Shown piece by piece: positions 29,638 through 38,744 of a stretch of DNA of 64,000 nt. The stretch is from Asparagopsis taxiformis (Eukaryota > Rhodophyta > Florideophyceae > Bonnemaisoniales > Bonnemaisoniaceae). The stretch is taken from assembly GCA_030407315.1 (NCBI GenBank), contig JALQPE010000883.1, positions 1 through 64,000 of the forward strand. Reading direction: 5' to 3'. A program made the position numbers and the translations under genes. The notes under the pieces are model-generated. The model ran no database searches and was not told the DNA's origin. It was given only the letters and a program-made list of their open reading frames with translations. How positions within the stretch are numbered: position 1 is the first letter of the stretch; each line of letters begins with the position of its first letter.

Positions 29638-30750
29638 ATGCATCTGGCATTTATAAAACGGTGCAGTACTACCACATTAGACGGCAATCCACAACTTCAA
29701 CGATACCCCTGTGAAAATATTCGGTTGAAGAAAACAGCCAATCCAATGTTTTCTTTCCTTGGTATTTCCCTCTGGGCGCCCTCTCCGGTATCTCCAACAT
29801 CAACAGCAAGTTCGCCTCGCACCCCACGATCACCGCGGTCTCCAAAAGTTAGCATAGATGAACTTCCTGAATCACCTCCGCTGGTTCCACTTCCTCAAAT
29901 GCTTAAATCTTCGCATCCATCTCTTGCATTATCACCGTACAGACTGGACCGGCCGGATATGGCCTCTAATGTACTTGCGCTGATTCATAATGCTCTTCGG
30001 CATGAAACAAAAGAGCTTCTTATGTTTATTCTCCCCATGTTCCGGAGCAGTTCTCAAGACCAGGAAGCACTTCGCCAATTTCGAAAATGGTGGAGAGGAT
30101 ATGCACGTTTTATCTGTGTTGCGCGTGAGGTCCAGGAGCAAGTTATTCGTACTTCATTCGAGGAAGTTGATGCCACATATAGCAAGAGAACAAGGGGCGT
30201 GCAACGATTATTCCGAAAGTGCATCGAACGACTCGTACATACGTTTGATGAACTGCTCAGCGCATGTGGTCGAAGTGTGCAAGATGCTCAGACAGAGAAA
30301 GGTATTGAGAAGATGGTTCGTTCCGTGGAGGCTGTTGTTGATGCAGTTTGTGACACAATGGATTGTTGTGAGCTACTGGTTGAAGAAGTCGATGCTCTTG
30401 GGAGTGAAGTGGTTTGTGTGGATCAGCTGGAAGGGTGTATCTGGAATATTATGTGCCGATCCGATGTTGGCGGCTGGGGGGATGGCGACGGGAAGGGCTT
30501 CGTTGGAATTTCTGCAGTAATGCTGTTTCGATGGTGTGGAGAGTTGACTGAAGAATATCTGATGAAATGGGCCCATCTGAGATGTGACGGATGGTTTATA
30601 GAACGGAGAGTACAAGGGTGGTTGATGGAATATAAGCAGCAAAGGAGCGGGGCGCTCGAAGGTTTTATTTCGCGATCAGTTGTTGATAAAGCGTTTGATG
30701 GAAACTCACCCATAGGAAGGTCACGTGGCGTGAAGGTGGAGTTGGATTAA
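29638..30750 (+). CDS. Hemerythrin-like (degenerate) protein, paralogue B
   Basis: The protein has 370 residues from ATG 29638, or 334 from ATG 29746 (MFSFLGISLW), which may be the real start. A Ser/Pro-rich stretch (SPRTPRSPRSPK) precedes a helical domain: SNVLALIHNALRHETKEL aligns with SNVLALEHNAMKREIADL of paralogue A (11 of 18 identical), and QFRKWWRGYARF with its WWKVF helix. Metal-ligand histidines expected for hemerythrin are again missing after this helix (ICVAREVQEQ). The C-terminal W-rich segment also aligns. Function unknown; possible SP-motif phosphorylation in the N-terminal tail. Confidence 0.5.
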   Translation: MHLAFIKRCSTTTLDGNPQLQRYPCENIRLKKTANPMFSFLGISLWAPSPVSPTSTASSPRTPRSPRSPKVSIDELPESPPLVPLPQMLKSSHPSLALSPYRLDRPDMASNVLALIHNALRHETKELLMFILPMFRSSSQDQEALRQFRKWWRGYARFICVAREVQEQVIRTSFEEVDATYSKRTRGVQRLFRKCIERLVHTFDELLSACGRSVQDAQTEKGIEKMVRSVEAVVDAVCDTMDCCELLVEEVDALGSEVVCVDQLEGCIWNIMCRSDVGGWGDGDGKGFVGISAVMLFRWCGELTEEYLMKWAHLRCDGWFIERRVQGWLMEYKQQRSGALEGFISRSVVDKAFDGNSPIGRSRGVKVELD

Positions 30751-31005
30751 GCTGGAAGTTTGCGCCGTTACAGTAGTTAGATGTGTAGTAAGAAGGCTGA
30801 TTGCATCTATTTGTTTTCATACTCTGACGTGTTAGATAAGCAACTTTGATGGCATGAATTCATCAATCCAGGTGAGCATTATCAATCGGTTGATAAATAA
30901 TTGGTGATACGAGCCTTCTTCCCTGATCCCATCCTGAGGTAGTTTCTATTTCCCAAACATCTGATCTATCACCGAAGAACCACGTGCTTTTCGACTTTGC
31001 CAAAC

Positions 31006-33501
31006 TTAGAGCTCGTAGTCCTGTTCTGCAGCACGGATTAAAACACGTTTGATGAGCGCCCTATCTTTAAATAAACTTTCAATCTGTCCACACTTTTCCT
31101 GTTGCATATAGTTAGCCATCCTTTCCGCAAGTGCAGGGATGCACCGTCGTACAAATCCCATTTCTCTTAGTGTGTCCATGCCACAATCTTCTGCACGTGC
31201 CAATAATCTGACAACAACGGCCTCATTCGTCTTGACCTTGTACGCCTGCCGCAGTTCTACGAAAAATAGATCTAAAGCGACATTCCCCTTCATCTCACAG
31301 AGCTCCTTAATTAAAGCTGCCGTAACTCGCACAAGAACTATCCGGAAGCAGCATGGGGTCGGGCCATCTACGAGCTCATCCACAATTCCGAGAGCTAGGC
31401 GCGTGCAGATACCAATTCTGCCAATTGCGTCTGTGGCTACTCCAATTTTTGTCTTGGCATATGCAATTGGATCTCGCGTACTGCCGTCGGCATGGTACGG
31501 TTCTCTTAGTGCAGGTAGCACCATGTCAGAGGATTCTGTGATGGCTTCAAATGCTAGACGGACCGATGGATGATCTGTAGCATCGTAAGCAGTTATCAGG
31601 ATGTCCATTCCTTGGCAGACATTCATTAGAGTACCTTGTGCTGCATGCCAGCCTTGAAGTCGAGTGGGTGCGATCGTTCTTGAGTCCACCACAACGGTTT
31701 TCTCATTCCACTCTCGTGTTGCTTCGGGCGGATATTGAAAATCAATAGAGATTCGACGCGACTTGCGCCCATCGTCGCATTTGCCAGCGATGATACAAAA
31801 CTCCGTAAATTCAGATCCCGACGAGACATTGGACGGAATGAGAAGCACGGGTAGTGCAGGTGTCTTCATATCAAACAATATCTTGCTGCCACCAGAGTTC
31901 GCAGTATTATCAATAGCAGCTACAATGTTTTCGACATCCTCTTCAACACAATTAGCAAACTTACCCACAGCTTTGGTCATGTCCATGACTGCACCTCCAC
32001 CGTAGCCTATAATTACATCAGGTTGGTATTCTCGGACAAGCGCCAATCCCTTCTTCAGTTTTGCAGAGCTGGCGTTGCAGGCAAGCACGTTCAAATCATG
32101 TTTGAATAATATCGCGTTTTGTTGGTCGTCCTTTGCAGTTTCGATTTGAATGAGCAGGGAATGGATCCTGGATGAGTTCCACCCGGAAATGATCATGACC
32201 TTCAATTGTCCAACCTTCATTCCAGCTTTCTGCCTCAGAAGACGTTGAATTTCATCAAATGCCCCAACCCCTTGTACAAGTCGATACTTGGAATCTGATT
32301 GATTGGTTGCCATAGCTTTTTTCATAGCATCCGGGTCCGTTTCAAGTGGACCCAAGAAACTAACATCCTTGGCTTTCATCCCCTGGCCAAATTCAGGTGC
32401 CTCTTGTTGTCCGAGTTGTGGTAATTCATCTGTAGGGTTTTCCCATCCAATCTTATCTGGAAAAACGGCGAAGCATCGCTTTACATCCCAACCATCATCA
32501 TTAATGACATCTTCAGCAAGTTCAAGTTCAAAGTATGCCCCTTCTTCGTTGTTTGAGTCATGAACCTGTATAATGACAAGACTGAGCGGATTGTTCCTTT
32601 CAGAGAAGAGACCGGCCCGAATTATTCCAGCTGTCGTCTGCAGATTTGCAACATACTCGTCGCATATTTGCATAAATGATTCGAAAACAGTGGAGGAAGA
32701 AGCGGTTGCTCGTGAGACCAAAATTGTAACGTTCTCAAGTCCGACATTTGAAATGAGAACATCGAGAGATTTGCGCAGTGAATCAGAAGCTTCTTCCGAT
32801 TGCGCCTCACCAACAGCCTCAATTGCTCCGATACCTGCCGTAAGTCCAGAAAGCCCAGACTTGCCTTCTACGGAATAATTAATGGGAGAAGTCCACCCAG
32901 AAATTGCGGGACGAACAAGCTTCAAAATTGACGATGAGTACGATAGTCTAAGCAGCAGCACAGCATTATCGCCACCACTGGGGTTCTGCAACCAAATTCT
33001 CAGCTTGGATGCGTGTGGAGTTCGTTCGTGATCTGTATAGGCGCGGGAATTCTCAAAATAGATCCATATCTCGTAGAAGTTGTCTCTTCGCGCTCCTCGC
33101 GACGTCACTTCGTAAAGAACGTCACATCGTAACACACCTGGCTCTGCGCAGCTCTTTCGCGCATATTCTGAAAGAACAGCTTTTGCATCGGAAGTGCGTA
33201 CCTGCGGCCGGATTTTGATTCTCAACAACATGGTGAACGGGCCGTCGGGAAGAATGCTGCTGGCATTGTGAGATTCTTTGCTGTCCTTCAGGGCGGCAGA
33301 TTGAGAGCCCTGTAAAACTATGCGTGGAGAGGAGTATCGATCAGATGGCGCTTGAGTTTTCTGCTCAAGAGGAATTGCACTGACAGAGAGTGGCTGTCCT
33401 TTGAATTTCGATACATTGCAAAGTTGCTGCGGTCTTGGCCTTTTCGTAAGCACCAGAGAGCGAGCGAAGCAGAGCGATTTGCAGCCACGTCTTTCTGGCA
33501 T
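31006..33501 (-). CDS. Fusion: ABM-like domain(s) + iron-type alcohol dehydrogenase-like domain
   Basis: The protein has 831 residues with ATG at 33499-33501. Residues 1-45 are basic and Ser-rich, a plausible organelle transit peptide. Residues about 88-175 resemble an antibiotic-biosynthesis-monooxygenase (ABM, dimeric ferredoxin-like) domain (FTMLLRIKIRPQ ... EPGVLRCDVLYEV ... NFYEIWIYFE); about 255-350 may be a second one. Residues about 405-825 are an iron-dependent ADH fold with the cofactor motif GYGGGAVMDMTK (499-510) and LLIPSNVSSGSEFTEF. The metal site looks lost: the D of GMDILITAY is kept, but the following His is Thr, GICTRLALG lacks His, and the PHG motif is TPCCF. The protein is therefore probably not a normal metal-dependent dehydrogenase. 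It is divergent to ETF-alpha, 235 bp apart. Confidence 0.75.
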   Translation of the reverse strand: MPERRGCKSLCFARSLVLTKRPRPQQLCNVSKFKGQPLSVSAIPLEQKTQAPSDRYSSPRIVLQGSQSAALKDSKESHNASSILPDGPFTMLLRIKIRPQVRTSDAKAVLSEYARKSCAEPGVLRCDVLYEVTSRGARRDNFYEIWIYFENSRAYTDHERTPHASKLRIWLQNPSGGDNAVLLLRLSYSSSILKLVRPAISGWTSPINYSVEGKSGLSGLTAGIGAIEAVGEAQSEEASDSLRKSLDVLISNVGLENVTILVSRATASSSTVFESFMQICDEYVANLQTTAGIIRAGLFSERNNPLSLVIIQVHDSNNEEGAYFELELAEDVINDDGWDVKRCFAVFPDKIGWENPTDELPQLGQQEAPEFGQGMKAKDVSFLGPLETDPDAMKKAMATNQSDSKYRLVQGVGAFDEIQRLLRQKAGMKVGQLKVMIISGWNSSRIHSLLIQIETAKDDQQNAILFKHDLNVLACNASSAKLKKGLALVREYQPDVIIGYGGGAVMDMTKAVGKFANCVEEDVENIVAAIDNTANSGGSKILFDMKTPALPVLLIPSNVSSGSEFTEFCIIAGKCDDGRKSRRISIDFQYPPEATREWNEKTVVVDSRTIAPTRLQGWHAAQGTLMNVCQGMDILITAYDATDHPSVRLAFEAITESSDMVLPALREPYHADGSTRDPIAYAKTKIGVATDAIGRIGICTRLALGIVDELVDGPTPCCFRIVLVRVTAALIKELCEMKGNVALDLFFVELRQAYKVKTNEAVVVRLLARAEDCGMDTLREMGFVRRCIPALAERMANYMQQEKCGQIESLFKDRALIKRVLIRAAEQDYEL

Positions 33502-33736
33502 TGTGACATATGAAGAATTGGCAGTTCAGGAAAGGATGTTAGGTAAGGGAGGTCTGGTGGGGGAAGATGGCCTTCGCCGAACTAAAACCCCCCAACCAAC
33601 TGTGATTCGCGTATAATTGGAGCGATGAATGAAAATCTGAAAAATACAGAGAGGGCGACGGCCATAACAGTATCTATTCCTGGCCGCGTCCAACTTTGCT
33701 GCCGCCTCATTGCCGGACGACCAGTCCAATCACGCA

Positions 33737-34726
33737 ATGAGACGATTCAGCTCAGCAGCATCTGCTTCCGCTCTAGTGATTGGAGATGGTGCCAATCAAG
33801 CTGTCCGAAGCGCTGTTCGCGCAGCGCAGGCATGCGCATCAGGTCACATCGACGTGCTCTTGACAGGCGCAGACGCAAAGTCACAAGCAGACACAGCCGC
33901 TAAATGGCAAGGTGTCCATTCGGTGCTAGTTGCGGCAAACGAATCTCGTCCAACAGCTGAGGCAATTGCACCACTTGTAAAATCACAGATCGAAAAGCAT
34001 CCATATGCTCACGTCATAGCACCTGCAACCACATTCGGCAAGAACTTACTTCCGCGAATATCCGGCGTGCTCGGGCTTTCCACCCTTTCCGATGTCATTG
34101 AAGTGAAGGGTAGTTCTCCAGCGGACACATTTGTGCGCCCATTTTATGCCGGAAACGCACTGGCAACTGTTCGCAGCACCGAAAAGATCAAGCTGTTGAC
34201 GGTGCGACCGACGGCTTTTGAACCCATCGACGAACGAGCGGATGGACTAGCGCAGGTCATACAACTTGACCAACAGACGATCCAGGGCGCTGCCGTGCAT
34301 GCACGTTGGGTATCTGAAGATCGTACAGAAAGCGGCAGACCAGATTTGACATCAGCTGGCGTGGTCATTGCCGGCGGACGCGGTTTGAAGAGTGAGGAAA
34401 ATTTCAAAATGTTGGAGGATCTTGCCGACGAACTTGGCGGTGCTGTTGCAGCAACACGTGCGGCGGTTGATGCTGGTTTTGTACCGAATGACATGCAGGT
34501 TGGACAGACAGGCAAGGTTGTGGCTCCAGAATTGTACATTGCAGTTGGAATCTCGGGAGCTATCCAGCACTTGGCTGGTATGAAAGATTCTAAGACGATT
34601 GTTGCGATTAATAAGGATGCTGATGCTCCTATTTTCCAGGTAGCAGATTATGGAGTAGTAGCGGATCTTTTTGAAGCTGTTCCACAGTTCAGAGAGAAGA
34701 TCAGGAGCATTCGGCAAGCTAGATGA
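33737..34726 (+). CDS. ETFA: Electron transfer flavoprotein alpha subunit
   Basis: The protein has 329 residues; ATG at 33737-33739 gives MRRFSSAASASALVIGDG, a short Arg/Ser-rich mitochondrial leader. The N-terminal domain I is followed by the FAD-binding C-terminal domain with VVIAGGRGLKSEENF, AVGASRAAVD-like ATRAAVDAGFVPNDMQVGQTGKVVAPELYIAVGISGAIQH (split motif), and INKDADAPIFQVADYGVVADLFE. It passes electrons from acyl-CoA and other matrix dehydrogenases to ETF-ubiquinone oxidoreductase. Intact and of normal length. An upstream exon adding to the leader cannot be excluded. Confidence 0.95.
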   Translation: MRRFSSAASASALVIGDGANQAVRSAVRAAQACASGHIDVLLTGADAKSQADTAAKWQGVHSVLVAANESRPTAEAIAPLVKSQIEKHPYAHVIAPATTFGKNLLPRISGVLGLSTLSDVIEVKGSSPADTFVRPFYAGNALATVRSTEKIKLLTVRPTAFEPIDERADGLAQVIQLDQQTIQGAAVHARWVSEDRTESGRPDLTSAGVVIAGGRGLKSEENFKMLEDLADELGGAVAATRAAVDAGFVPNDMQVGQTGKVVAPELYIAVGISGAIQHLAGMKDSKTIVAINKDADAPIFQVADYGVVADLFEAVPQFREKIRSIRQAR

Positions 34727-34980
34727 CCTGCCAGATTAGTTGAAAACGACTAACAATGTGACTGGGAAGCGTCTTTATTGTGTCCGATAGCCAAAGAACA
34801 AAGCAGTCAATATTGAGCCAAGAAACCACAAGTTTCATCTTGACCAGGTCCATACGGATTGATCATGTTTACACCACATGTCTTAAGTTCGTTAGTATGT
34901 ACAGCTCGTACGATTTGTTTTCAGGTTGTACACCAGGGATAACCAAAGCATTGCAATGCTCCTTCCGACCGTTTCCACGT

Positions 34981-36843
34981 TCATCTAAATCGTGTTACTT
35001 TGTACCCTTTCTTCTTGAACGCTGCAAACTGCTTTGTCATGTCTGGACGAGACTTGACGACCCTGATCACAGCCTCTGCAACGTACGTGAGGTAAACTTG
35101 TGCCTCTTTGCATTCATGTATCGCAGCATCTCGCATACACTCCAGACCTTGTTTCGGATCCAAATCCATACCTTCACCAGACAGCAGCATGCAAGCCAGG
35201 GCATAGCTTCCTAATGCATATCCCTCGGCAGCCGCTTCGTAATAGTACGTGATTGCTTTTCTGTAATCCACAGGCACTGCTCTGCCGTGCTCAAGCATCT
35301 CAGCAAGGCTCAGTTTCGCCATTGGATCTCCCCTGTCGGCGTTCAATTGGTAAAGCTTGGCGGCCTTCTTCAAGTCCTGCGTGACGCCATATGCTGTGCG
35401 ATACAAACTAGCCAAATTGAATGTAGCCACAACGTTTCCACCGTTGGAGGCAAACTCAAGGAACTTGACTGCGGTCGGGATGCTGCGCTCCACACCTCGC
35501 CCAGCAATGTACAAATACGCCAACTCCAAGTTCGCTTCAACGTGCCCTCTCTCCGCAGCTTCCCGAAATATGGTAGCAGCCTTCACGTGGTCCTTGGCTA
35601 CACCCCTACCGTTTTCGTACAATATCCCAAGTTGATGTGCAGCATTTGTGTTCCCAACATCTTTAGCATCTTGGAAGTATTTCGCCGCAAGCTTGAAATC
35701 TTTCGGAGTGCAATTTCCAGATGCGTAGATGAGCCCAAGTTTATACATACTATCATTGCAACCCCTCTTTGCCGTCTCCTTGTACATTTTGGTTGCAAGT
35801 TTCACGTCAGTTCTGACACCTCTGCCATTCAGATAACAATCAGCAAGCTTTTTAGTGGCCTCGGCGAGACCAGCCTTGGAAGCTTTTTCATAGTATGTCG
35901 CAGCAATTGCCGCACTCTGCTCAACACCATCTCCCTCATCATACATTGAACCAAGACCAATCAAAGCTTCACCTTCACCGGCATCTGCGGCAACCTTGTA
36001 GTACTTCATTGCCTTCTTAGTATCTTTGGGCACACCGTAGCCTCGATAGCACATGAAGCCAATATGCGCCTTGGCCCTCATGGAACCTTCGGCCTCAGCT
36101 ATTTTAAAGTACGACAACGCCTTTGCATAATCCTTCTTGACTCCTTCTCCTGTTCGGTAGTTGATTCCACAATGCAGTACTGCTTCCATGACACCATCAA
36201 AACAAATTGGATACTTTGCGGCAGTGAGATACCATTCATGAGAACGAGCACTGTCCTTCGGAACTCCAAGGCCAGCGGCATGAATACTACCAAGGGTGAG
36301 AGCAGCCATAGGAACACCCGCGTCTGCAGCAATGTTATACATGCGAATTCCTTCACGAAGATCGAGGTTGACATCATGACCTTGCAGAAGCATTTCGCCC
36401 AACATCATGGCAGCAGGCATAAAGCCACCATTGAGAGAGTCTTTCAGCAGACGGATGGCGCGTTTGATATCCTTTGATTTTCCACAGAGCCCTAGAATGT
36501 AAACTTCTGCAAGACAAGTCTGAGCATGTGGATCAGATTCTTTCACAGCGCGACAGTACTCGTTGAATGCCAGCGAAAGATTCTTACTGACACCCAGGCC
36601 AAAGTGATGGTGACGAGCAATATGAGTTCGTGCATTTACCAATCCAGCGTCCAAGGCCTGGCGTAGATACTTGAACGCAATTTCGTAGTCGCGGGCGACT
36701 TTGTAACCTACATGATAGTAACGACCAAGGGTGAGAGCAGCATGTGCGTCACCACCTGCTGCTAGGTTTTTAAGTTCATCAATTGTCTCTTCAGGCTCAT
36801 CCCAGCCTGATGTTTTCGGCGGGGCGGAAGGGACGCGTGACAT
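34981..36843 (-). CDS. Sel1-repeat protein (Hrd3/SEL1L-like solenoid)
   Basis: The protein has 620 residues with ATG at 36841-36843. About 14-15 Sel1-like repeats of 36-38 residues run almost end to end (about 25-590), each with the A-x2-x-LG-x2-Y-x2-G-x-GV-x-D pattern, for example ALTLGRYYHVGYKVARDY and AAHQLGILYENGRGVAKDH. There is no signal peptide or membrane segment, so it is a cytosolic scaffold rather than ER Hrd3 itself. Partners are unknown. It is divergent to the Rieske gene (355 bp between start codons) and convergent with ETFA. Confidence 0.85.
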   Translation of the reverse strand: MSRVPSAPPKTSGWDEPEETIDELKNLAAGGDAHAALTLGRYYHVGYKVARDYEIAFKYLRQALDAGLVNARTHIARHHHFGLGVSKNLSLAFNEYCRAVKESDPHAQTCLAEVYILGLCGKSKDIKRAIRLLKDSLNGGFMPAAMMLGEMLLQGHDVNLDLREGIRMYNIAADAGVPMAALTLGSIHAAGLGVPKDSARSHEWYLTAAKYPICFDGVMEAVLHCGINYRTGEGVKKDYAKALSYFKIAEAEGSMRAKAHIGFMCYRGYGVPKDTKKAMKYYKVAADAGEGEALIGLGSMYDEGDGVEQSAAIAATYYEKASKAGLAEATKKLADCYLNGRGVRTDVKLATKMYKETAKRGCNDSMYKLGLIYASGNCTPKDFKLAAKYFQDAKDVGNTNAAHQLGILYENGRGVAKDHVKAATIFREAAERGHVEANLELAYLYIAGRGVERSIPTAVKFLEFASNGGNVVATFNLASLYRTAYGVTQDLKKAAKLYQLNADRGDPMAKLSLAEMLEHGRAVPVDYRKAITYYYEAAAEGYALGSYALACMLLSGEGMDLDPKQGLECMRDAAIHECKEAQVYLTYVAEAVIRVVKSRPDMTKQFAAFKKKGYKVTRFR

Positions 36844-37198
36844 AATGAAGATGAACGACTGCTACGTGAGAAAAGCCTTGTGAACAACTTGCAGACCTGA
36901 CTTCGCCCTGATCCGTCCAACAATCACATTACAGAATAAAGAAACAAAGTGGTCCAGCAAAGCATATTGATTTTGACAACTCATCATGTTTGAATTTGTT
37001 CAGATTTAATTATGGATTACAAATCCAGTTGCGCTTTCAAAGTTTTTAAATATTTTCAAAATATTTTCAATGTAAATCAGTTGTGACGCGGGGCCATTTC
37101 GCGATGCCAATTTGCCTCTGTCAGAGGCAGCAACATCAGTTGGTCGTTAGCAATCGCCATCGCATTCGATCCGCGAGCGTCAGCGCGAGCTGTCCAAA

Positions 37199-37936
37199 AT
37201 GTCCTATCTAACCCGCTGGGCTCGCGTAGCACGCCGCGTAACTCAAACACCCAATGTGCAACATGCCTGGGCGCGAGCTCTTTCAAGCTCCCCGCCCACG
37301 GTGGCCAATGCTGGTACACTGGGCGCGTCCTCCTCTAGTGAGCTTGTCACACCGCGCGGTCCCGGCGCACTTCCCGTCGGCTACATTGATGACTACCACA
37401 ATCATTCCCATCGACACATGCCTGGCGATCCTACCAAGCGTGCTTTCACATACATGGTATTAGGCACCACAAAGTTTATCGCCGCTTCAGCTGTCCGCGT
37501 CCTCGTGCTCAAATTGATCTACAGTATGTCTGCATCAGCTGACGTCCTTGCCAAGGGCTCTGTTGAGGTGGATCTTGGTGCGATCCCGCTCGGCGAATCG
37601 GCAACCATTAAATGGAGAGGCAAGCCCGTCTTCATTCGTCATAGAACCGATGCAGAAATTGCCCTCGCCCAAAAGGACGATGATAAGGAATTGCGTCACC
37701 AAGAAACCGATGCCGATCGTATTCAAAAGCCCGAATGGTTGGTTGTGCTCGGAATTTGCACCCATCTGGGTTGCGTCCCTATTGCTAATGCTGGAGATTA
37801 TCTCGGTTGGTTCTGTCCTTGTCATGGATCGCATTATGATGTGTCCGGACGCATTCGAAAGGGACCAGCACCTCTCAACCTCGACGTTCCTACATATCGT
37901 TTTGAAGAAGATGACACCAAACTGGTGCTTGGATAG
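37199..37936 (+). CDS. UQCRFS1: Rieske iron-sulfur subunit of cytochrome bc1 (complex III)
   Basis: The protein has 245 residues with ATG at 37199. An Arg/Ala/Ser-rich mitochondrial presequence (about 1-35) is followed by the membrane helix ([25 protein letters not shown] region, about 80-105), a hinge with MSASADVLA, and the soluble head with both cluster loops CTHLGC and CPCHGSHYD, then [15 protein letters not shown]. It carries electrons from ubiquinol to cytochrome c1. MSASADV and the [14 protein letters not shown] context mark the mitochondrial rather than plastid (b6f) form. Intact. Confidence 0.97.
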   Translation: MSYLTRWARVARRVTQTPNVQHAWARALSSSPPTVANAGTLGASSSSELVTPRGPGALPVGYIDDYHNHSHRHMPGDPTKRAFTYMVLGTTKFIAASAVRVLVLKLIYSMSASADVLAKGSVEVDLGAIPLGESATIKWRGKPVFIRHRTDAEIALAQKDDDKELRHQETDADRIQKPEWLVVLGICTHLGCVPIANAGDYLGWFCPCHGSHYDVSGRIRKGPAPLNLDVPTYRFEEDDTKLVLG

Positions 37937-38744
37937 ACCCATTGTAATTTTGCAGTAAACGCCGATTTTTCCAGCTATGTCGGTAACTTGACCCGCATGA
38001 AATCCTGTTTCCTACATAGTTGTTCTGGTCTACAGCAAGTGCATGGCAAAGCAGATTCTGCTCTGCGCTTCGACGCGAATGGAACTGTCATCAGAGTTAT
38101 GGCTGCAACTTTCCTCAATATGGCATACATTGCGGATTCACGTTGCACTCAGGTTCAGTTCCCACCCCAATACGAGTGGAACTTCCCCGTAGGTGTCTCA
38201 CTTTGTGCCCAGGATTAGTTTCAAAGGTGGTGTACAGTTGATAACAGAGTGAATAAAAGATCCGCAACCCTACAAAAAAATTGTGAAGAACAGTTTCTCG
38301 CTGGCTGAAGAATATCTGCAGAGCCTATCATGAAATGAGTGGAAGTTCGACGACGGACGCCGGCGACGCCCCGTCCGTTGTACACAAATCAATCCAATCT
38401 TCACGTTGGTATCATCGGAGGTAGTGCTCAACCTCGAGTGGTGTTGAATACGGGAAAGACATCCACGCTGAACGCAATTACAATATGAAAGCTTAGCGAG
38501 GTTTCATTAACAGAGGGAAATTCCAAGCTTCGCAAATGCCCAGTCATGTATTGACCGAGTAGAGCTGATGAGTGTTGTTCAATAAGTTAATGAGTCTTAC
38601 TCTTATATGGACTGCAGCACAGTTGTAACCAAATATTAAACATATACTACGTTTATCCAAAGCTCCCAGCGAGACAATTTCACAACGTTGGATGCAAGTC
38701 TTAGAATGCCAACGTTCCTCTTGTAAAAATGCCCTACTCTTCCA
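37937..38744. other. Intergenic, convergent 3' region
   Basis: About 0.8 kb between the Rieske and DDX52 stop codons. An AATAAA polyadenylation-type signal (gtgaataaaagatcc, about 38250) may serve the Rieske transcript. No gene seen. Confidence 0.45.
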
